Below the pieces are notes generated by a model. That model ran no database searches. It saw nothing but the letters and a program-made list of their open reading frames with translations, and was not told the origin of the DNA. From contig NZ_LRDB01000012.1 in NCBI RefSeq assembly GCF_001592935.1, forward strand, positions 1-64,000: DNA of 64,000 bases, given 5' to 3'. The stretch comes from Roseivirga echinicomitans (GTDB taxonomy: Bacteria; Bacteroidota; Bacteroidia; Cytophagales; Cyclobacteriaceae). Shown here piece after piece: positions 15,525-25,428 of this stretch (within the stretch, counting starts at the first letter, position 1; each line of letters begins with the position of its first letter). Position numbers and translations under genes: made by a program.

Positions 15525-18377
15525 TTATCTCACAATTTTCACCCAGTTCTTAAACTCCATGGTTTCTTTCCTTGGATTGAAAACATCAAAAGTGACAATT
15601 GCTTGGTAGTAATAGGTGCCTTCTGGCAATTCTTTCCCATTACTATCTCGTCCGTCCCAATCAATAAAGTAGTTTGGTTCAATGCTACTTTTGGTGCTAT
15701 AGCTATAAATTTCTTTGCCGCCCCAACGATTGAAGACTTTAAACTCAATAGCTTTTACAAAGCGTGGACATTTTCCATTTGGTCTGTCAAAGGCCCTAAA
15801 GGTGTCATTTAATCCATCTCCATTCGGAGTGAAAGTGTTTGGCAATTCATAATTAGGGCAGTTATCGAAACAGACTGCTGCACTCAAACTACTTTCGTTA
15901 TTGGAGCGATCAATAGAACTAATCTTGTAACAACCTTTGAATGAGCTTAGGCCAGTATGCGTGAAAGTTGCATCTCTTGAGTTTCCCACCAGTTTGAATG
16001 TGCCTTCTGCTCCAGTTGGAGAAAAGTAAATGTTATAACTGGCAATATCACCGTCAACATCATCTGCCGTCCAACTCAGTGTGTTTGAGAAATTAACGAA
16101 TGCACAACCTAGATTTTCTAGGGCGGCACAGTTAGGACTATCCAATATAATTAAGCCGTTTACCTGCTCAGCACCATCAGGTATATCTATTTCTGGCGTT
16201 TCTGGTGCTACACTGTCGTTAGGCTGAACACACAGCTTTTGCGAATCATTAATAAGGGGGGTAGGAATAAGGTCGTTACCATAACTCCCTTGAGTAGTTA
16301 CTATGTAGCAATATTCCCGATCATCGAGCAATGGTGTATTGTTAAAGCTTCCATCGTCAAAATAAATAAAGCCATGGTCAGTAACTTTTACGCTGTCAAT
16401 CAAGACGAAATTATTTTCATCATTTGCCGCTGCATCGGTGCGGTTTCTCATAATATAATGGTAGGGGTATGCTTGCACCTTGTTAGTCCAAGGCACACTG
16501 GCTTCCCATTTTAATTCAACAGCCTTTACTAAGCCTAGGGCACTAAGCCAAACAGATGAAGCTACAGCGGAGCTATCAATTAGATTGTCACCAGAATCAT
16601 AAAATCTAACTTGGTAGTGATAAGGGATATCTCTAGTGTCTAGTTCAGTATCGGTGTAAGATGTATCAGTTGTAGAAGTTACAAGTGTGCGCCCTGCGGT
16701 ACCCGTATACCCCTCGTATCTTACTAATTCGTACCTGAATGGAGGTGGGAAAAGGGCTTGGTCTATCTCAAGTGGCGATGTCCATTTCACGAACATTTCG
16801 CCATTGGTTGCATTGGTTTCTTTTACAGAAACATTTGTGATGACAGGCACATCAATGGGGATTAAAGTACAAGTTTCAAAAGAGGCGTAACTCGTGCCTC
16901 CCTTTGGGAGTGGAAATTCAGCAACAATTCTATAGCAATAGTTTACGCCAGGTCTTACATTATTAGTGTCAACATAACTGGTTTGATTGATAGGTACCTG
17001 ATCAATTAGTTCATAACCCGATCCATCTGGGATTCCAAGGTTACAATTCTCTGGATCAAAATCAAAGGTGTCTACCCGTCTATAAATTTTCATAACAGGA
17101 CTCAAGTTTCTTCCTAGGTAATTATCCCAAGTCAGTTGTATAGATCGAGCATCTGCAATTGCAGATTTTAACCCTGTAGGAGCCGGAGCCACAACGGTGA
17201 CATACCAAGTTGCATATTCGGTTAACGAAGGGGCATCAGGGTCTGTAGGTTTGTCTGATACTTTAAATTGAATTTCATATGGTCTTTCTCTTACATGAGA
17301 AAAATCAGTTTGCCATCTGAATAATTGATCGACTGGTTGAGTTTTAAAGGCTGGCTCAGGAGTAAACTGTGCAGCATTTGGGTTGAAATCAAAAACACCA
17401 CCAAAGGCTTCCACTAAAACTTTGTTATTATCAGGGTCTGTTCCTCTGATCACAGCCTCCAATAGAGTACCCGCCTCAATGCAGGTGTCTGCTGGTATTT
17501 CTAATTCTGGCCTTTCATTATCACAGTCTTCTATAAGAATCTGCATGTCACGGGTCACATAGCCAAGTAATTCATGCTTCCCGGTGATTTCGGAAAAACG
17601 CCATTCTTCTACTATAAATGCAGCATTGTATTCTCCTGCAATCATAGGAGCATCCCAAGTGAAAGTACCGGTAATCGGGTCAATCTCGAACTTGGCTGGG
17701 CTCCCCCCATTTTCTCTCATTGTAGATATTGATGGATCGTTTAGGGGCACATAACCGTTCACCTCCACGCCCCTGTCTTGTAATAAAGGAACCATTCTGT
17801 AAGCAAGGCTGTCTCCATCAGGATCATATGCTCCTGGGTTATGAACAAATCTGAAACCTATACATCCACGGTCAATTGGGGGGACTGTTAACTGAGGTGT
17901 AGCGTTGACATCTAAGCCTGGGTCTATCCTAAGTACGGTCTCAATATGAAAAGGAACCTGTTTAGAGCTTCCTCCATTGATATTTAAAATTTCATCATTT
18001 CGGTTTTGTTCAGTGTAACTGACCACATAAACTCCAGGCCCATCAAAAGTGTGTTCAAATTGGAAGATGGTCATGGCTGTTTTATTCCCTATGAATTTTT
18101 CTTCAAAGAAAACTGCGGCTTCAATAAACTTCTGGCGATTTCCGCCTTTCAATGAACCAATAGTCCGACCTTGTCCAAAATCAAGCATCCCTCCGTCTGC
18201 TACTTGTACCCCAGAATCAGTGTCGGAATAAATTACTATTGTGAACCTAAATTTTAAGCTAGTTTGTGAAATTCTAACGGCTGTAATCTCACCCGCTCTA
18301 ATGTGTGTTGCCCAAGCTTGGGCTCCTGCCAGCAATAAAAACGAAATAATAAAGAATGACTTTCTCATTAACCCCAT
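15525..18377 (-). CDS. Large secreted protein with T9SS type-B sorting domain
   Basis: A 950-residue secreted protein. After a signal peptide (RKSFFIISFLLLAGAQAWA) come cadherin/Ig-like repeats typical of Bacteroidota surface proteins (YDPDGDSLAYRM at about 190, PITGTFTWDAPMIAGEYN at about 235) and at least two fibronectin type III-like modules (about 395-700). The final about 90 residues form a gliding-motility-associated C-terminal domain: PNTFTPNGDGLNDTF, then FKVFNRWGG and LPEGTYYYQAIV. That is the type-B signal used by type IX secretion, so the protein is probably exported and attached to or released from the cell surface. Its role may be adhesion or gliding. The start could be the ATG at 18377 or, three codons on, at 18368. 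Confidence 0.9.
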   Translation of the reverse strand: MGLMRKSFFIISFLLLAGAQAWATHIRAGEITAVRISQTSLKFRFTIVIYSDTDSGVQVADGGMLDFGQGRTIGSLKGGNRQKFIEAAVFFEEKFIGNKTAMTIFQFEHTFDGPGVYVVSYTEQNRNDEILNINGGSSKQVPFHIETVLRIDPGLDVNATPQLTVPPIDRGCIGFRFVHNPGAYDPDGDSLAYRMVPLLQDRGVEVNGYVPLNDPSISTMRENGGSPAKFEIDPITGTFTWDAPMIAGEYNAAFIVEEWRFSEITGKHELLGYVTRDMQILIEDCDNERPELEIPADTCIEAGTLLEAVIRGTDPDNNKVLVEAFGGVFDFNPNAAQFTPEPAFKTQPVDQLFRWQTDFSHVRERPYEIQFKVSDKPTDPDAPSLTEYATWYVTVVAPAPTGLKSAIADARSIQLTWDNYLGRNLSPVMKIYRRVDTFDFDPENCNLGIPDGSGYELIDQVPINQTSYVDTNNVRPGVNYCYRIVAEFPLPKGGTSYASFETCTLIPIDVPVITNVSVKETNATNGEMFVKWTSPLEIDQALFPPPFRYELVRYEGYTGTAGRTLVTSTTDTSYTDTELDTRDIPYHYQVRFYDSGDNLIDSSAVASSVWLSALGLVKAVELKWEASVPWTNKVQAYPYHYIMRNRTDAAANDENNFVLIDSVKVTDHGFIYFDDGSFNNTPLLDDREYCYIVTTQGSYGNDLIPTPLINDSQKLCVQPNDSVAPETPEIDIPDGAEQVNGLIILDSPNCAALENLGCAFVNFSNTLSWTADDVDGDIASYNIYFSPTGAEGTFKLVGNSRDATFTHTGLSSFKGCYKISSIDRSNNESSLSAAVCFDNCPNYELPNTFTPNGDGLNDTFRAFDRPNGKCPRFVKAIEFKVFNRWGGKEIYSYSTKSSIEPNYFIDWDGRDSNGKELPEGTYYYQAIVTFDVFNPRKETMEFKNWVKIVR

Positions 18378-18500
18378 GCAATACCTTGGTTTCTGCTTTA
18401 ACGCAATATCACGAATAACTTATACTTACGAACAAAAAAACTTTACAATCTGTTTAATCCGTGACTTTCTAATTTAGAATGCATTCAAATAAAAGAGCCA

Positions 18501-18532
18501 TTTGATTACTAACGATTGCAAACTTAACTTTG
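18501..18532 (+). promoter_or_regulatory. Promoter of sdhCAB
   Basis: TTTG at 18501-18504, a 20-base spacer, then TAACTTTG at 18525-18532: a textbook Bacteroidota promoter (TTTG ... TAnnTTTG). Initiation is expected about 20 bases before the sdhC ATG. Confidence 0.75.
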
Positions 18533-18560
18533 GCTACCAAATTTAATCTTTAATAAATTA

Positions 18561-19235
18561 ATGAGCTGGTTAAAACAAACCTTTACGAGTTCCATCGGTA
18601 GAAAATATGCCATGGCACTCTCAGCCCTTTTTCTTGTTGTCTTCTTACTTCAACACTTCATTATCAATTTCACCTCAGTTTTGAGTGAAGAAACTTTTAA
18701 TGAGATTTCTCATTTCATGGGAACCAACGTGTTGGTGCAGTTCGGTCTTCAGCCGGTACTTATTTTCGGTGTGATTTATCACTTCGTAATGGGCTTTGTC
18801 TTGGAGATTCAAAATAGAAATGCACGTGCGATTAAGTATGCGATGAATAAAGGAAGCGAAAACTCTACTTGGTTTTCGAGAAACATGATTTTCTCAGGCC
18901 TTGTAATCCTTGGTTTCATAGGACTTCATTTCTATGATTTCTGGATTCCTGAAATTTCACATAAATATATTGAGGTGTTGCCCGAAGATTCTACAAGGTA
19001 CTTTGGCGAAATGGTAGAGAAATTTCATGAGCCATGGAGAGTAGGAGTATACGCTTTGTGTTTCGTATTTCTGTCACTCCATTTAATGCATGGTTTCCAA
19101 TCTGCATTTCAGTCGGTGGGAGCAAGGCATAGCAAATACACGCCTACCATTAAGAAATTGGGTACGCTATACGCTATCATAATTCCTGCGGGTTTTATCT
19201 TCATTGCGCTGTATCATCATCTAACTGCTCTTTAA
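18561..19235 (+). CDS. sdhC: Succinate dehydrogenase/fumarate reductase cytochrome b subunit
   Basis: Membrane anchor of complex II, carrying haem b and passing electrons to the menaquinone pool. The 224-residue protein has about five transmembrane helices and the single-subunit, diheme layout of Bacteroidota and Bacillus type complexes (no sdhD follows). Histidines suited to haem ligation sit in helices I (LLQHFIINF), II (IYHFVMGFVLEIQNRN), III (IGLHFYDFW), IV (LSLHLMHGFQSAFQSVG) and V (IALYHHLTAL). The N-terminus SSIGRKYAMALSALFLVVFLL is the standard family opening. It is followed after 13 bases by sdhA. Confidence 0.96.
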   Translation: MSWLKQTFTSSIGRKYAMALSALFLVVFLLQHFIINFTSVLSEETFNEISHFMGTNVLVQFGLQPVLIFGVIYHFVMGFVLEIQNRNARAIKYAMNKGSENSTWFSRNMIFSGLVILGFIGLHFYDFWIPEISHKYIEVLPEDSTRYFGEMVEKFHEPWRVGVYALCFVFLSLHLMHGFQSAFQSVGARHSKYTPTIKKLGTLYAIIIPAGFIFIALYHHLTAL

Positions 19236-19248
19236 TTCATAAGTAGCC

Positions 19249-21258
19249 ATGACGAAATTAGATTCTAAGATTCCAAAAGGTCCTATTAAAGACAAATGGA
19301 CGAATTATAAAAATAATATTAAGCTTGTAAACCCTGCGAACAAACGATCTATCGATGTGATTGTAGTGGGGACTGGGCTTGCTGGTGGTTCTGCTGCTGC
19401 AAGTTTGGCCGAACTGGGTTACAATGTAAAAGCATTCTGCTATCAAGATTCACCTAGAAGAGCACACTCTATTGCGGCTCAGGGTGGTATTAACGCAGCA
19501 AAAAACTATCAAGGCGATGGTGACTCTACTTACCGATTGTTTTACGATACCGTTAAAGGTGGAGACTACAGATCGAGAGAGGCTAACGTTTACCGTTTAG
19601 CAGAGGTTTCTGCCAATATTATTGATCAATGTGTGGCCCAAGGGGTTCCTTTTGCAAGGGATTACGGTGGGTTGCTTGATAACCGATCTTTTGGTGGTGT
19701 TCAGGTGTCAAGAACATTTTATGCCAAAGGTCAAACAGGTCAGCAACTACTTTTGGGTTGCTACTCTGCCATGTCTCGCCAAATTGGTAAAGGAAAAATC
19801 AAAATGTACAACCGTCATGAGATGTTGGACATTGTGAAAGTAGACGGAAAAGCCAGAGGTATTATTGCAAGAAACTTAGTGACAGGTGAGATCGAAAGAC
19901 ACTCTGCTCACGCGGTGGTAATTGCTTCTGGAGGTTACGGAAACGTATTCTTCCTTTCTACCAATGCAATGGGCTCTAATGTTTCTGCAGGTTGGAAAGT
20001 ACACAAGAAAGGAGCATTCTTCGCTAACCCTTGTTATACTCAAATCCACCCAACATGTATTCCTCAGCATGGAGATCAGCAGTCTAAATTGACTTTGATG
20101 TCTGAGTCGTTGAGAAATGATGGAAGAATTTGGGTGCCGAAAAAGAAAGAAGATTCCGAAGCGATTAGAGCAGGCAAGTTAAAGCCAACTCAGATTGCTG
20201 AAGCCGATAGAGATTATTACTTAGAAAGAAGATACCCTTCTTTCGGTAACCTAGTGCCAAGAGATGTAGCTTCAAGAGCAGCGAAGGAACGTTGCGATGC
20301 TGGTTACGGTGTTGGTACAAACGAAACAGGTGAAGCAGTTTACTTGGACTTCTCTTCAGCCATTATGCGCTACGGACAGGAACAAGCCAATATTCAACAT
20401 ATCCACAATGCTTCTGATGCAAAAATCAAGGAGCTTGGTGTTGATGTGATCGAAAAGAAATACGGTAACCTTTTCCAAATGTACGAGAAGATTACTGCCG
20501 ATGATCCATACAAAACACCAATGAAAATTTACCCAGCGGTACACTATACCATGGGTGGTGTTTGGGTTGATTATAACTTAATGACCACGATTGAAGGTTG
20601 TTACGCCATTGGTGAAGCAAACTTCTCAGATCATGGAGCTAACCGACTAGGAGCTTCGGCCTTGATGCAAGGTTTGGCTGATGGTTATTTTGTATTGCCT
20701 TACACCATTGGTGATTATTTGGCCAATGACATTAGAACAGGCGAGATTTCTACGGACTTACCAGAATTTGTAGCGGCAGAAAAAGAAGTAACCGATCAAA
20801 TTGAATTCTTTATTAATAATAAAGGAACAAAATCGGTGGACTACTTCCATAAGCGCTTGGGTAAAGTGATGTGGAATAAAGTAGGGATGGCCAGAAATGC
20901 CAAAGGCTTAACTGAGGCGATTGCTGAAATCAAAGAAATCCGTGAGGAGTTCTGGAAAGAAGTGAAAGTACCAGGTAGTGCCGACAGTATGAACCCTGAG
21001 CTGGAGAAAGCAGGTCGTGTGGCCGATTTCCTTGAACTGGGTGAATTATTCGCTAGAGATGCGCTGTTGAGAGAAGAATCTTGTGGAGGTCATTATCGTG
21101 AAGAGTATAGCACGGAAGAAGGTGAAGCGATGCGTGATGATGAGCACTTTACTCATGTTTCGGCTTGGGAGTTTAAGGGAGAACCAGCAGACGCTGTGTT
21201 GCATCAAGAAGCTTTGAATTACGAGAACATCGAGCTCAAAACCCGTTCATACAAATAA
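19249..21258 (+). CDS. sdhA: Succinate dehydrogenase/fumarate reductase flavoprotein subunit
   Basis: Catalytic subunit oxidising succinate to fumarate. The 669-residue protein has an N-terminal FAD Rossmann motif ([15 protein letters not shown], about 41-55) and [18 protein letters not shown], whose histidine is the covalent FAD attachment site in this family. The capping domain holds HPTCIP, and the active-site region has [17 protein letters not shown], then the helical C-terminal domain ending with [10 protein letters not shown]. The protein is slightly longer than E. coli SdhA and matches the Bacteroidota group. It sits between sdhC and sdhB in an operon. Confidence 0.98.
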   Translation: MTKLDSKIPKGPIKDKWTNYKNNIKLVNPANKRSIDVIVVGTGLAGGSAAASLAELGYNVKAFCYQDSPRRAHSIAAQGGINAAKNYQGDGDSTYRLFYDTVKGGDYRSREANVYRLAEVSANIIDQCVAQGVPFARDYGGLLDNRSFGGVQVSRTFYAKGQTGQQLLLGCYSAMSRQIGKGKIKMYNRHEMLDIVKVDGKARGIIARNLVTGEIERHSAHAVVIASGGYGNVFFLSTNAMGSNVSAGWKVHKKGAFFANPCYTQIHPTCIPQHGDQQSKLTLMSESLRNDGRIWVPKKKEDSEAIRAGKLKPTQIAEADRDYYLERRYPSFGNLVPRDVASRAAKERCDAGYGVGTNETGEAVYLDFSSAIMRYGQEQANIQHIHNASDAKIKELGVDVIEKKYGNLFQMYEKITADDPYKTPMKIYPAVHYTMGGVWVDYNLMTTIEGCYAIGEANFSDHGANRLGASALMQGLADGYFVLPYTIGDYLANDIRTGEISTDLPEFVAAEKEVTDQIEFFINNKGTKSVDYFHKRLGKVMWNKVGMARNAKGLTEAIAEIKEIREEFWKEVKVPGSADSMNPELEKAGRVADFLELGELFARDALLREESCGGHYREEYSTEEGEAMRDDEHFTHVSAWEFKGEPADAVLHQEALNYENIELKTRSYK

Positions 21259-21282
21259 TTAAGAATTTAAGAATCAGAAAAT

Positions 21283-22056
21283 ATGTCAACAGCAAACGGA
21301 TTGAATCTAACACTGAAAGTTTGGCGACAAAAGAACGATAAGGCAAAAGGCCAGATGGAAACCTATCAGGTATCTGATATTTCTCCAGATAGCTCTTTCC
21401 TTGAGATGATGGATATTCTCAATGAAAAATTGATCAACGATGGGGGCGACCCTGTTGCTTTTGATCATGATTGTAGAGAGGGTATTTGCGGTAGCTGCTC
21501 AATGTTCATCAATGGCGAAGCCCACGGACCAGGTAGAGAAATTACTACTTGCCAATTGCACATGCGTGAGTTCAAAAATGGAGAAACGATTTATATCGAA
21601 CCATGGAGAGCAAAGGCATTCCCAGTAATCAAGGATTTGGTGGTGGATAGAGGTGCTTTTGATCGTATTATGGCTGCTGGTGGTTTTGTGAGTGTGAACA
21701 CTTCAGGGAACACCCAAGATGCCAATGCGATTCCAATTCCAAAGGCAGATGCTGATAAGGCTTTTGATGCCGCTACTTGTATTGGTTGCGGAGCCTGTGT
21801 AGCGTCTTGTAAAAACTCTTCAGCCATGCTGTTTGTTTCTGCCAAAGTATCGCAGTTTGCGCTATTGCCTCAGGGTAAAGTAGAAGCGAAAGAGCGTGTA
21901 CTGAACATGGTACAACAAATGGATGATGAAGGTTTTGGTAACTGCTCTAACACAGGAGCCTGCGAAGTGGAATGTCCTAAAGGCATTAGCCTAGAGAATA
22001 TCGCCCGCATGAATCGTGAGTACATGAGTGCCAGCTTTACAGCCGACAAACAATAA
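21283..22056 (+). CDS. sdhB: Succinate dehydrogenase/fumarate reductase iron-sulfur subunit
   Basis: Carries electrons from SdhA to SdhC through three clusters. The 257-residue protein has the N-terminal plant-type [2Fe-2S] motif ([10 protein letters not shown] with a later CQLH) and two cysteine groups in the C-terminal ferredoxin-like domain: [13 protein letters not shown] and [15 protein letters not shown], which ligate the [4Fe-4S] and [3Fe-4S] clusters. It is 24 bases after sdhA and followed by a strong terminator, so the operon is sdhCAB. Confidence 0.98.
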   Translation: MSTANGLNLTLKVWRQKNDKAKGQMETYQVSDISPDSSFLEMMDILNEKLINDGGDPVAFDHDCREGICGSCSMFINGEAHGPGREITTCQLHMREFKNGETIYIEPWRAKAFPVIKDLVVDRGAFDRIMAAGGFVSVNTSGNTQDANAIPIPKADADKAFDAATCIGCGACVASCKNSSAMLFVSAKVSQFALLPQGKVEAKERVLNMVQQMDDEGFGNCSNTGACEVECPKGISLENIARMNREYMSASFTADKQ

Positions 22057-22080
22057 AAGATAATTTATAAAATCATTAAT

Positions 22081-22111
22081 CCCCAGTCTAGCAATAGGCT
22101 GGGGATTTTTG
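22081..22111 (+). terminator. Terminator of sdhCAB
   Basis: A 10-bp stem with one wobble (22081-22090 with 22095-22104) followed by ATTTTTG, 24 bases past the sdhB stop. Confidence 0.9.
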
Positions 22112-22149
22112 TTGTGTCCTAATGGAGTCTGTATTGTATTTATTGCGCT

Positions 22150-23304
22150 CTAGTTGAAATCCTTAAATTTCACCCACATTAAAACTGGGTTTTCATTTGA
22201 CTCCAGCCCTTCAAGTGTTGTTCCTGTTCTATATTCAACTTGCCCTGGCGCTAACTTCTCAATGATCTCAACAGCATCATAGGATGCCATAGAGGCAAGC
22301 AGTTTGTCGCCTTCCCATTTTATAGGCGTGAACGTATAGAGCTCCTTTTCTGATTTAGAAATATTCAAAGCAAATTGAGCCCCAGTTTCACGGTCGACAA
22401 TACTCCTAAGATCGCCTCCGATTCTAAAACTAAGGCTCGACCATAGATATAAATACCTTTCGCCCACCAAATGAGAATAAAGCATCCATACTTTTTCTTC
22501 GGTATTAAGCAACCCCATTGCTTTATCAAAGTCAGCTAATGATGCTGGGTCTTTCCAAAGCCAATTATCGCCAAAATCCAATTTAATCAGAGGCCTTACT
22601 TGGCCTCCCTCTACCAAAAAAATAGTATCACTCATTACTGTCCTATAATCTACGTTTCCTTTATACTCATTGAAAGTGTTGTAAGTGAATTGCATAAAAT
22701 CTTGTCTCGCAAAATGCGGAAGCGCAGTGGATCTCCTTTTGAAATTTTCATCCAGAAATACGAGCCTGTCATCTAGGTCATCCGTATTGAGGTTTGCGAC
22801 ATAGCCATTCTTTTGAGGGAAGACATTAGTGTAGGGATACTCCATTTTGAAAGAAGAAATAAAGTTTCCTTCACTATCATACTTTAAGGCTCTATTATCT
22901 ATACTACTGTAAACAACAATATGATCTCCTTCTTGCCATAAATTTAAAATAGGCTGATATTCTTCTGGTCCATTCCCCTTGTGATTAAAATCCCTAATAA
23001 ACTTACCTTGTTTATCAAAAATAAAAACTGTTGAATAACCCCTACTTACAATAACGAAGTGTTCGGCAGACTCACTCAATAGATTGACCTGATCTATAAG
23101 GCCTTCGCTTCCCTCTTCAAACTGCATTATTTCTACGGCTTCAATGGCCGAAGCTAATTTCACCTCTTCTGCATCAAGGTGGATGGGGATCGATTTAAAA
23201 TCGTCAGAAGGAATGTTTGTTGCTTTTGACGATTGTCTTTCTTGTCCTGCTGAGCAGGAGCTGAGCAGGACAGATATTGCGAAAACATATATGGTATACT
23301 TCAT
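22150..23304 (-). CDS. 6-bladed beta-propeller lipoprotein
   Basis: A 384-residue lipoprotein. The N-terminal signal ends in a lipobox (SVLLSSC, Cys17), so the mature protein is lipid-anchored. The body has propeller-type repeats: VFIFDKQGKFIRDFNHKGNGPEEY at about 105-128 is diagnostic of the 6-bladed beta-propeller family (PF17170) common in Bacteroidota, and ALKYDSEGNFISSF is another blade. The function of this family is unknown; it occurs in surface lipoproteins. The gene is convergent with sdhB and monocistronic by position. Confidence 0.82.
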   Translation of the reverse strand: MKYTIYVFAISVLLSSCSAGQERQSSKATNIPSDDFKSIPIHLDAEEVKLASAIEAVEIMQFEEGSEGLIDQVNLLSESAEHFVIVSRGYSTVFIFDKQGKFIRDFNHKGNGPEEYQPILNLWQEGDHIVVYSSIDNRALKYDSEGNFISSFKMEYPYTNVFPQKNGYVANLNTDDLDDRLVFLDENFKRRSTALPHFARQDFMQFTYNTFNEYKGNVDYRTVMSDTIFLVEGGQVRPLIKLDFGDNWLWKDPASLADFDKAMGLLNTEEKVWMLYSHLVGERYLYLWSSLSFRIGGDLRSIVDRETGAQFALNISKSEKELYTFTPIKWEGDKLLASMASYDAVEIIEKLAPGQVEYRTGTTLEGLESNENPVLMWVKFKDFN

Positions 23305-23426
23305 GGATTTACATTAAGAATTATGGCTTTATAAGATTGACTAAAAATTGAGTGACAAAAAATCACATCGGATTGATTGTTTTTGAAAAGCCCTAGAGCG
23401 GGCCAATAAACGAGGCGTCTGATATA

Positions 23427-23804
23427 TTATTCAGCGGACGCTTTATTAGCCTGTGCCCTTAGAGAAAGATAAATGAGTAATGACAAAGCGTAAATCATCA
23501 GTCCGTAGATAGTCGGGATGAAAGTGAGTTTCAAACCTCCAGCCAATACAGCTGGGTGAATATCTCCTGCCGCCTCAATGGCCTGAAATGCACCTGTTAA
23601 ATCAAGAGCGCTGGCGAGTAAGCCTATAATGAGGGCAAATAAACCAACCTCTTTTATAAGGCTTATCTTTCGATGTGAATTCTCATTCACCTGATTTGCT
23701 AAAACGTTTTTAGCACTAAAAATCGACATAACGATCATGATTACGGCAACGGTCGTTTGTATGCCCATGAACAGCTTACTTCCTAAAAAAAATAACTCTA
23801 GCAT
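23427..23804 (-). CDS. Short MotA/TolQ/ExbB-like proton-channel protein
   Basis: A 125-residue membrane protein with three transmembrane helices. Residues about 49-115 (VGLFALIIGLLASALDLTGAF, then the QAIEAAGDIHPAVLAGGLK loop and a final helix IYGLMIYALSLLIYLSL) match the conserved region of MotA/TolQ/ExbB channels. It lacks the large cytoplasmic domain of ExbB and TolQ, which are about 220-240 residues, and no ExbD or TolR gene lies next to it. It could be a small family variant that conducts protons or only keeps the fold. A bulged hairpin overlaps its stop codon. Confidence 0.7.
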   Translation of the reverse strand: MLELFFLGSKLFMGIQTTVAVIMIVMSIFSAKNVLANQVNENSHRKISLIKEVGLFALIIGLLASALDLTGAFQAIEAAGDIHPAVLAGGLKLTFIPTIYGLMIYALSLLIYLSLRAQANKASAE

Positions 23805-23963
23805 AATTTGAATATTTAAGGGTTAAAACTTGCTTTCAAAGCTATTAAGGAAGCTCTACAATGTGTAAGTCATATCCATCTGTATACCTGTCGTTAGTCG
23901 ATATTTGGGTTAAAATAGTAAGAAAGGAGTGGAATTAGTTAAGGTTTTACTTAATCTTGGATA

Positions 23964-24734
23964 ATGATCAAGTATTCTCGTCAAGTCATATTCTGGGTAT
24001 TGGTGTTCTTTTTCTTGAACCTCCTGTTTGGTTTAAAATGGAGTAATTATCTCGATTCCTTTTACTTCACATCCATGCTTATGCCAGTAGCAATTGCCAC
24101 TTCATATTTTTTTAACCTGTTTCTTGTGCCTCGGTACCTCGAAACCAAAAAGCACTTTTGGTTTGTACTCTATACTTTTTACACGGTTGTGGGCTCTGTT
24201 TTTTTAACTGGGCTAATTGCCATGGGGGCATTTATTTTTCTAACTGACTTCGATAAGAATCGGATGAGCCCAATTGCTGGCGATGTAATGCAGCTAGGAG
24301 TCATTATTTATTTTATTGTGATTTTATTCTCTTTCATACGGGTATATCGATTAAACCTTAAGCGTGAGGCTAGGATTACTGCCTTGGAAGAAGCAAACCA
24401 GAAGAACCTCTTGCAGACCATAACAGTAAGGTCAAATCGCGAAGCTGTTTCAATTTCAATTGATGATATCCTCTATGTGGAAAGCCTCGCGGATTACGTC
24501 AAAATCAACACCGATGCTGGAGTGGTCATTACCAAGGAAAAGATAAGTGGCTTAGAGAAAATGCTTCCAGAATGGTTTATTCGAATTCACCGTTCATTTC
24601 TGGTGAATAAAAATAAAGTTCAAGCCTTCGGTCATGATTATGTTAAAGTTCAAGCCCAACAAATCCCTATTGGAAGGAAATACAAGAAAGAGGCCTTAGA
24701 AGGTATGAAGAGTGACAATATACTGTCGCAGTAA
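23964..24734 (+). CDS. LytTR-family membrane transcription regulator
   Basis: A 256-residue protein with four N-terminal transmembrane helices (about 8-135), a short coiled coil (RLNLKREARITALEEAN) and a C-terminal LytTR DNA-binding domain (about 155-250): SIDDILYVESLADYVKI and MLPEWFIRIHRSFLVN are its hallmark strands. No receiver domain is present, so the membrane part probably senses the signal directly. Targets are unknown; the next gene encodes a sigma factor but is separated by about 100 bases. The gene carries no histidine kinase or response regulator motifs. Confidence 0.9.
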   Translation: MIKYSRQVIFWVLVFFFLNLLFGLKWSNYLDSFYFTSMLMPVAIATSYFFNLFLVPRYLETKKHFWFVLYTFYTVVGSVFLTGLIAMGAFIFLTDFDKNRMSPIAGDVMQLGVIIYFIVILFSFIRVYRLNLKREARITALEEANQKNLLQTITVRSNREAVSISIDDILYVESLADYVKINTDAGVVITKEKISGLEKMLPEWFIRIHRSFLVNKNKVQAFGHDYVKVQAQQIPIGRKYKKEALEGMKSDNILSQ

Positions 24735-24738
24735 AAAT

Positions 24739-24766
24739 GTCAGGTTTTAGAACTTAACACGTTTTT
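24739..24766. repeat. Degenerate copy of a palindromic element
   Basis: TGTCAGGTTTTAGAACTT then AACACGTTTTT resembles the perfect palindrome at 25802-25832 over most positions. It directly follows the LytTR stop codon. The two copies flank the sigma-factor operon. Confidence 0.4.
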
Positions 24767-24837
24767 CTTCTTCCAAGAATGAACCATTCAAAAAATCAAA
24801 CGTCTCTTGCTGCGAGTTATTTATAATTTATAGAATA

Positions 24838-25428
24838 ATGGAAGCAGATCACAATCAGGGAGGTAACGAAATCCAAGAAGAGTTTTGGGTTTTACGTTGT
24901 CAGGCTGGTGATGAGACAGCTTTCCGACAATTATATTCCCGATACAAACCCAGAACCTTTGCTTTTTTAAAGGGCTTGGTGAAGAGTGTTGAGGCGGAGG
25001 ACTTGAATCAAGAGGTGTGGTTGACGGTTTACCGCAGAATTGCTTCCCTGACCAATGCGACAGGCTTTAGAATGTGGCTGTTCCAGATTGCCAGAAATAG
25101 GGCATTAGACTACTTCAGACAAAACAAAAAACTAAGCGAATTACAAGAGGCCACCCAAGTGTCACCAGAAGTGGGGAGTGAAGGGCAGCCCTTTGATGCT
25201 GGTGAAGATCAAGAATTAAAAATGAGGTTGAGGGCATGTTTAGAAAAGCTTTCTCAACGGCACAGAGAGGTTTTGATCCTGAGTTATTTAGAGGGAATGG
25301 ATTATGAAGAGATCGGACTGATTACTGGTTGTTCGATCGGAACAATAAAGTCTAGAATGCACCATGCAAAAATGAAACTCAAATATCTGATAAACATAAA
25401 AATAGAAAGCTATGACAAAGATGAATGA
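24838..25428 (+). CDS. ECF-type RNA polymerase sigma factor
   Basis: A 196-residue sigma-70-family factor. Region 2 is at about 20-95 (FRQLYSRYKPRTFAFLK, with VEDLNQEVWLTVYRRI-like segment and ARNRALDYFRQNKK), region 4 at about 130-185 (LSQRHREVLILSYLEGMDYEEIG, then the CSIGTIKSRMHHAKMKL helix-turn-helix). Sigma factors of this type direct RNA polymerase to a specific set of promoters. The 3' end overlaps the next gene, which encodes a small membrane protein that may control it. I do not see a duplicated promoter motif that would show autoregulation. Confidence 0.93.
   Translation: MEADHNQGGNEIQEEFWVLRCQAGDETAFRQLYSRYKPRTFAFLKGLVKSVEAEDLNQEVWLTVYRRIASLTNATGFRMWLFQIARNRALDYFRQNKKLSELQEATQVSPEVGSEGQPFDAGEDQELKMRLRACLEKLSQRHREVLILSYLEGMDYEEIGLITGCSIGTIKSRMHHAKMKLKYLINIKIESYDKDE

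Noticed and set aside
23413-23446. Bulged hairpin over the stop of the ExbB-like gene
   Set aside because: The stem needs a two-base bulge and the T-run is poor; mentioned in the gene entry but not called.
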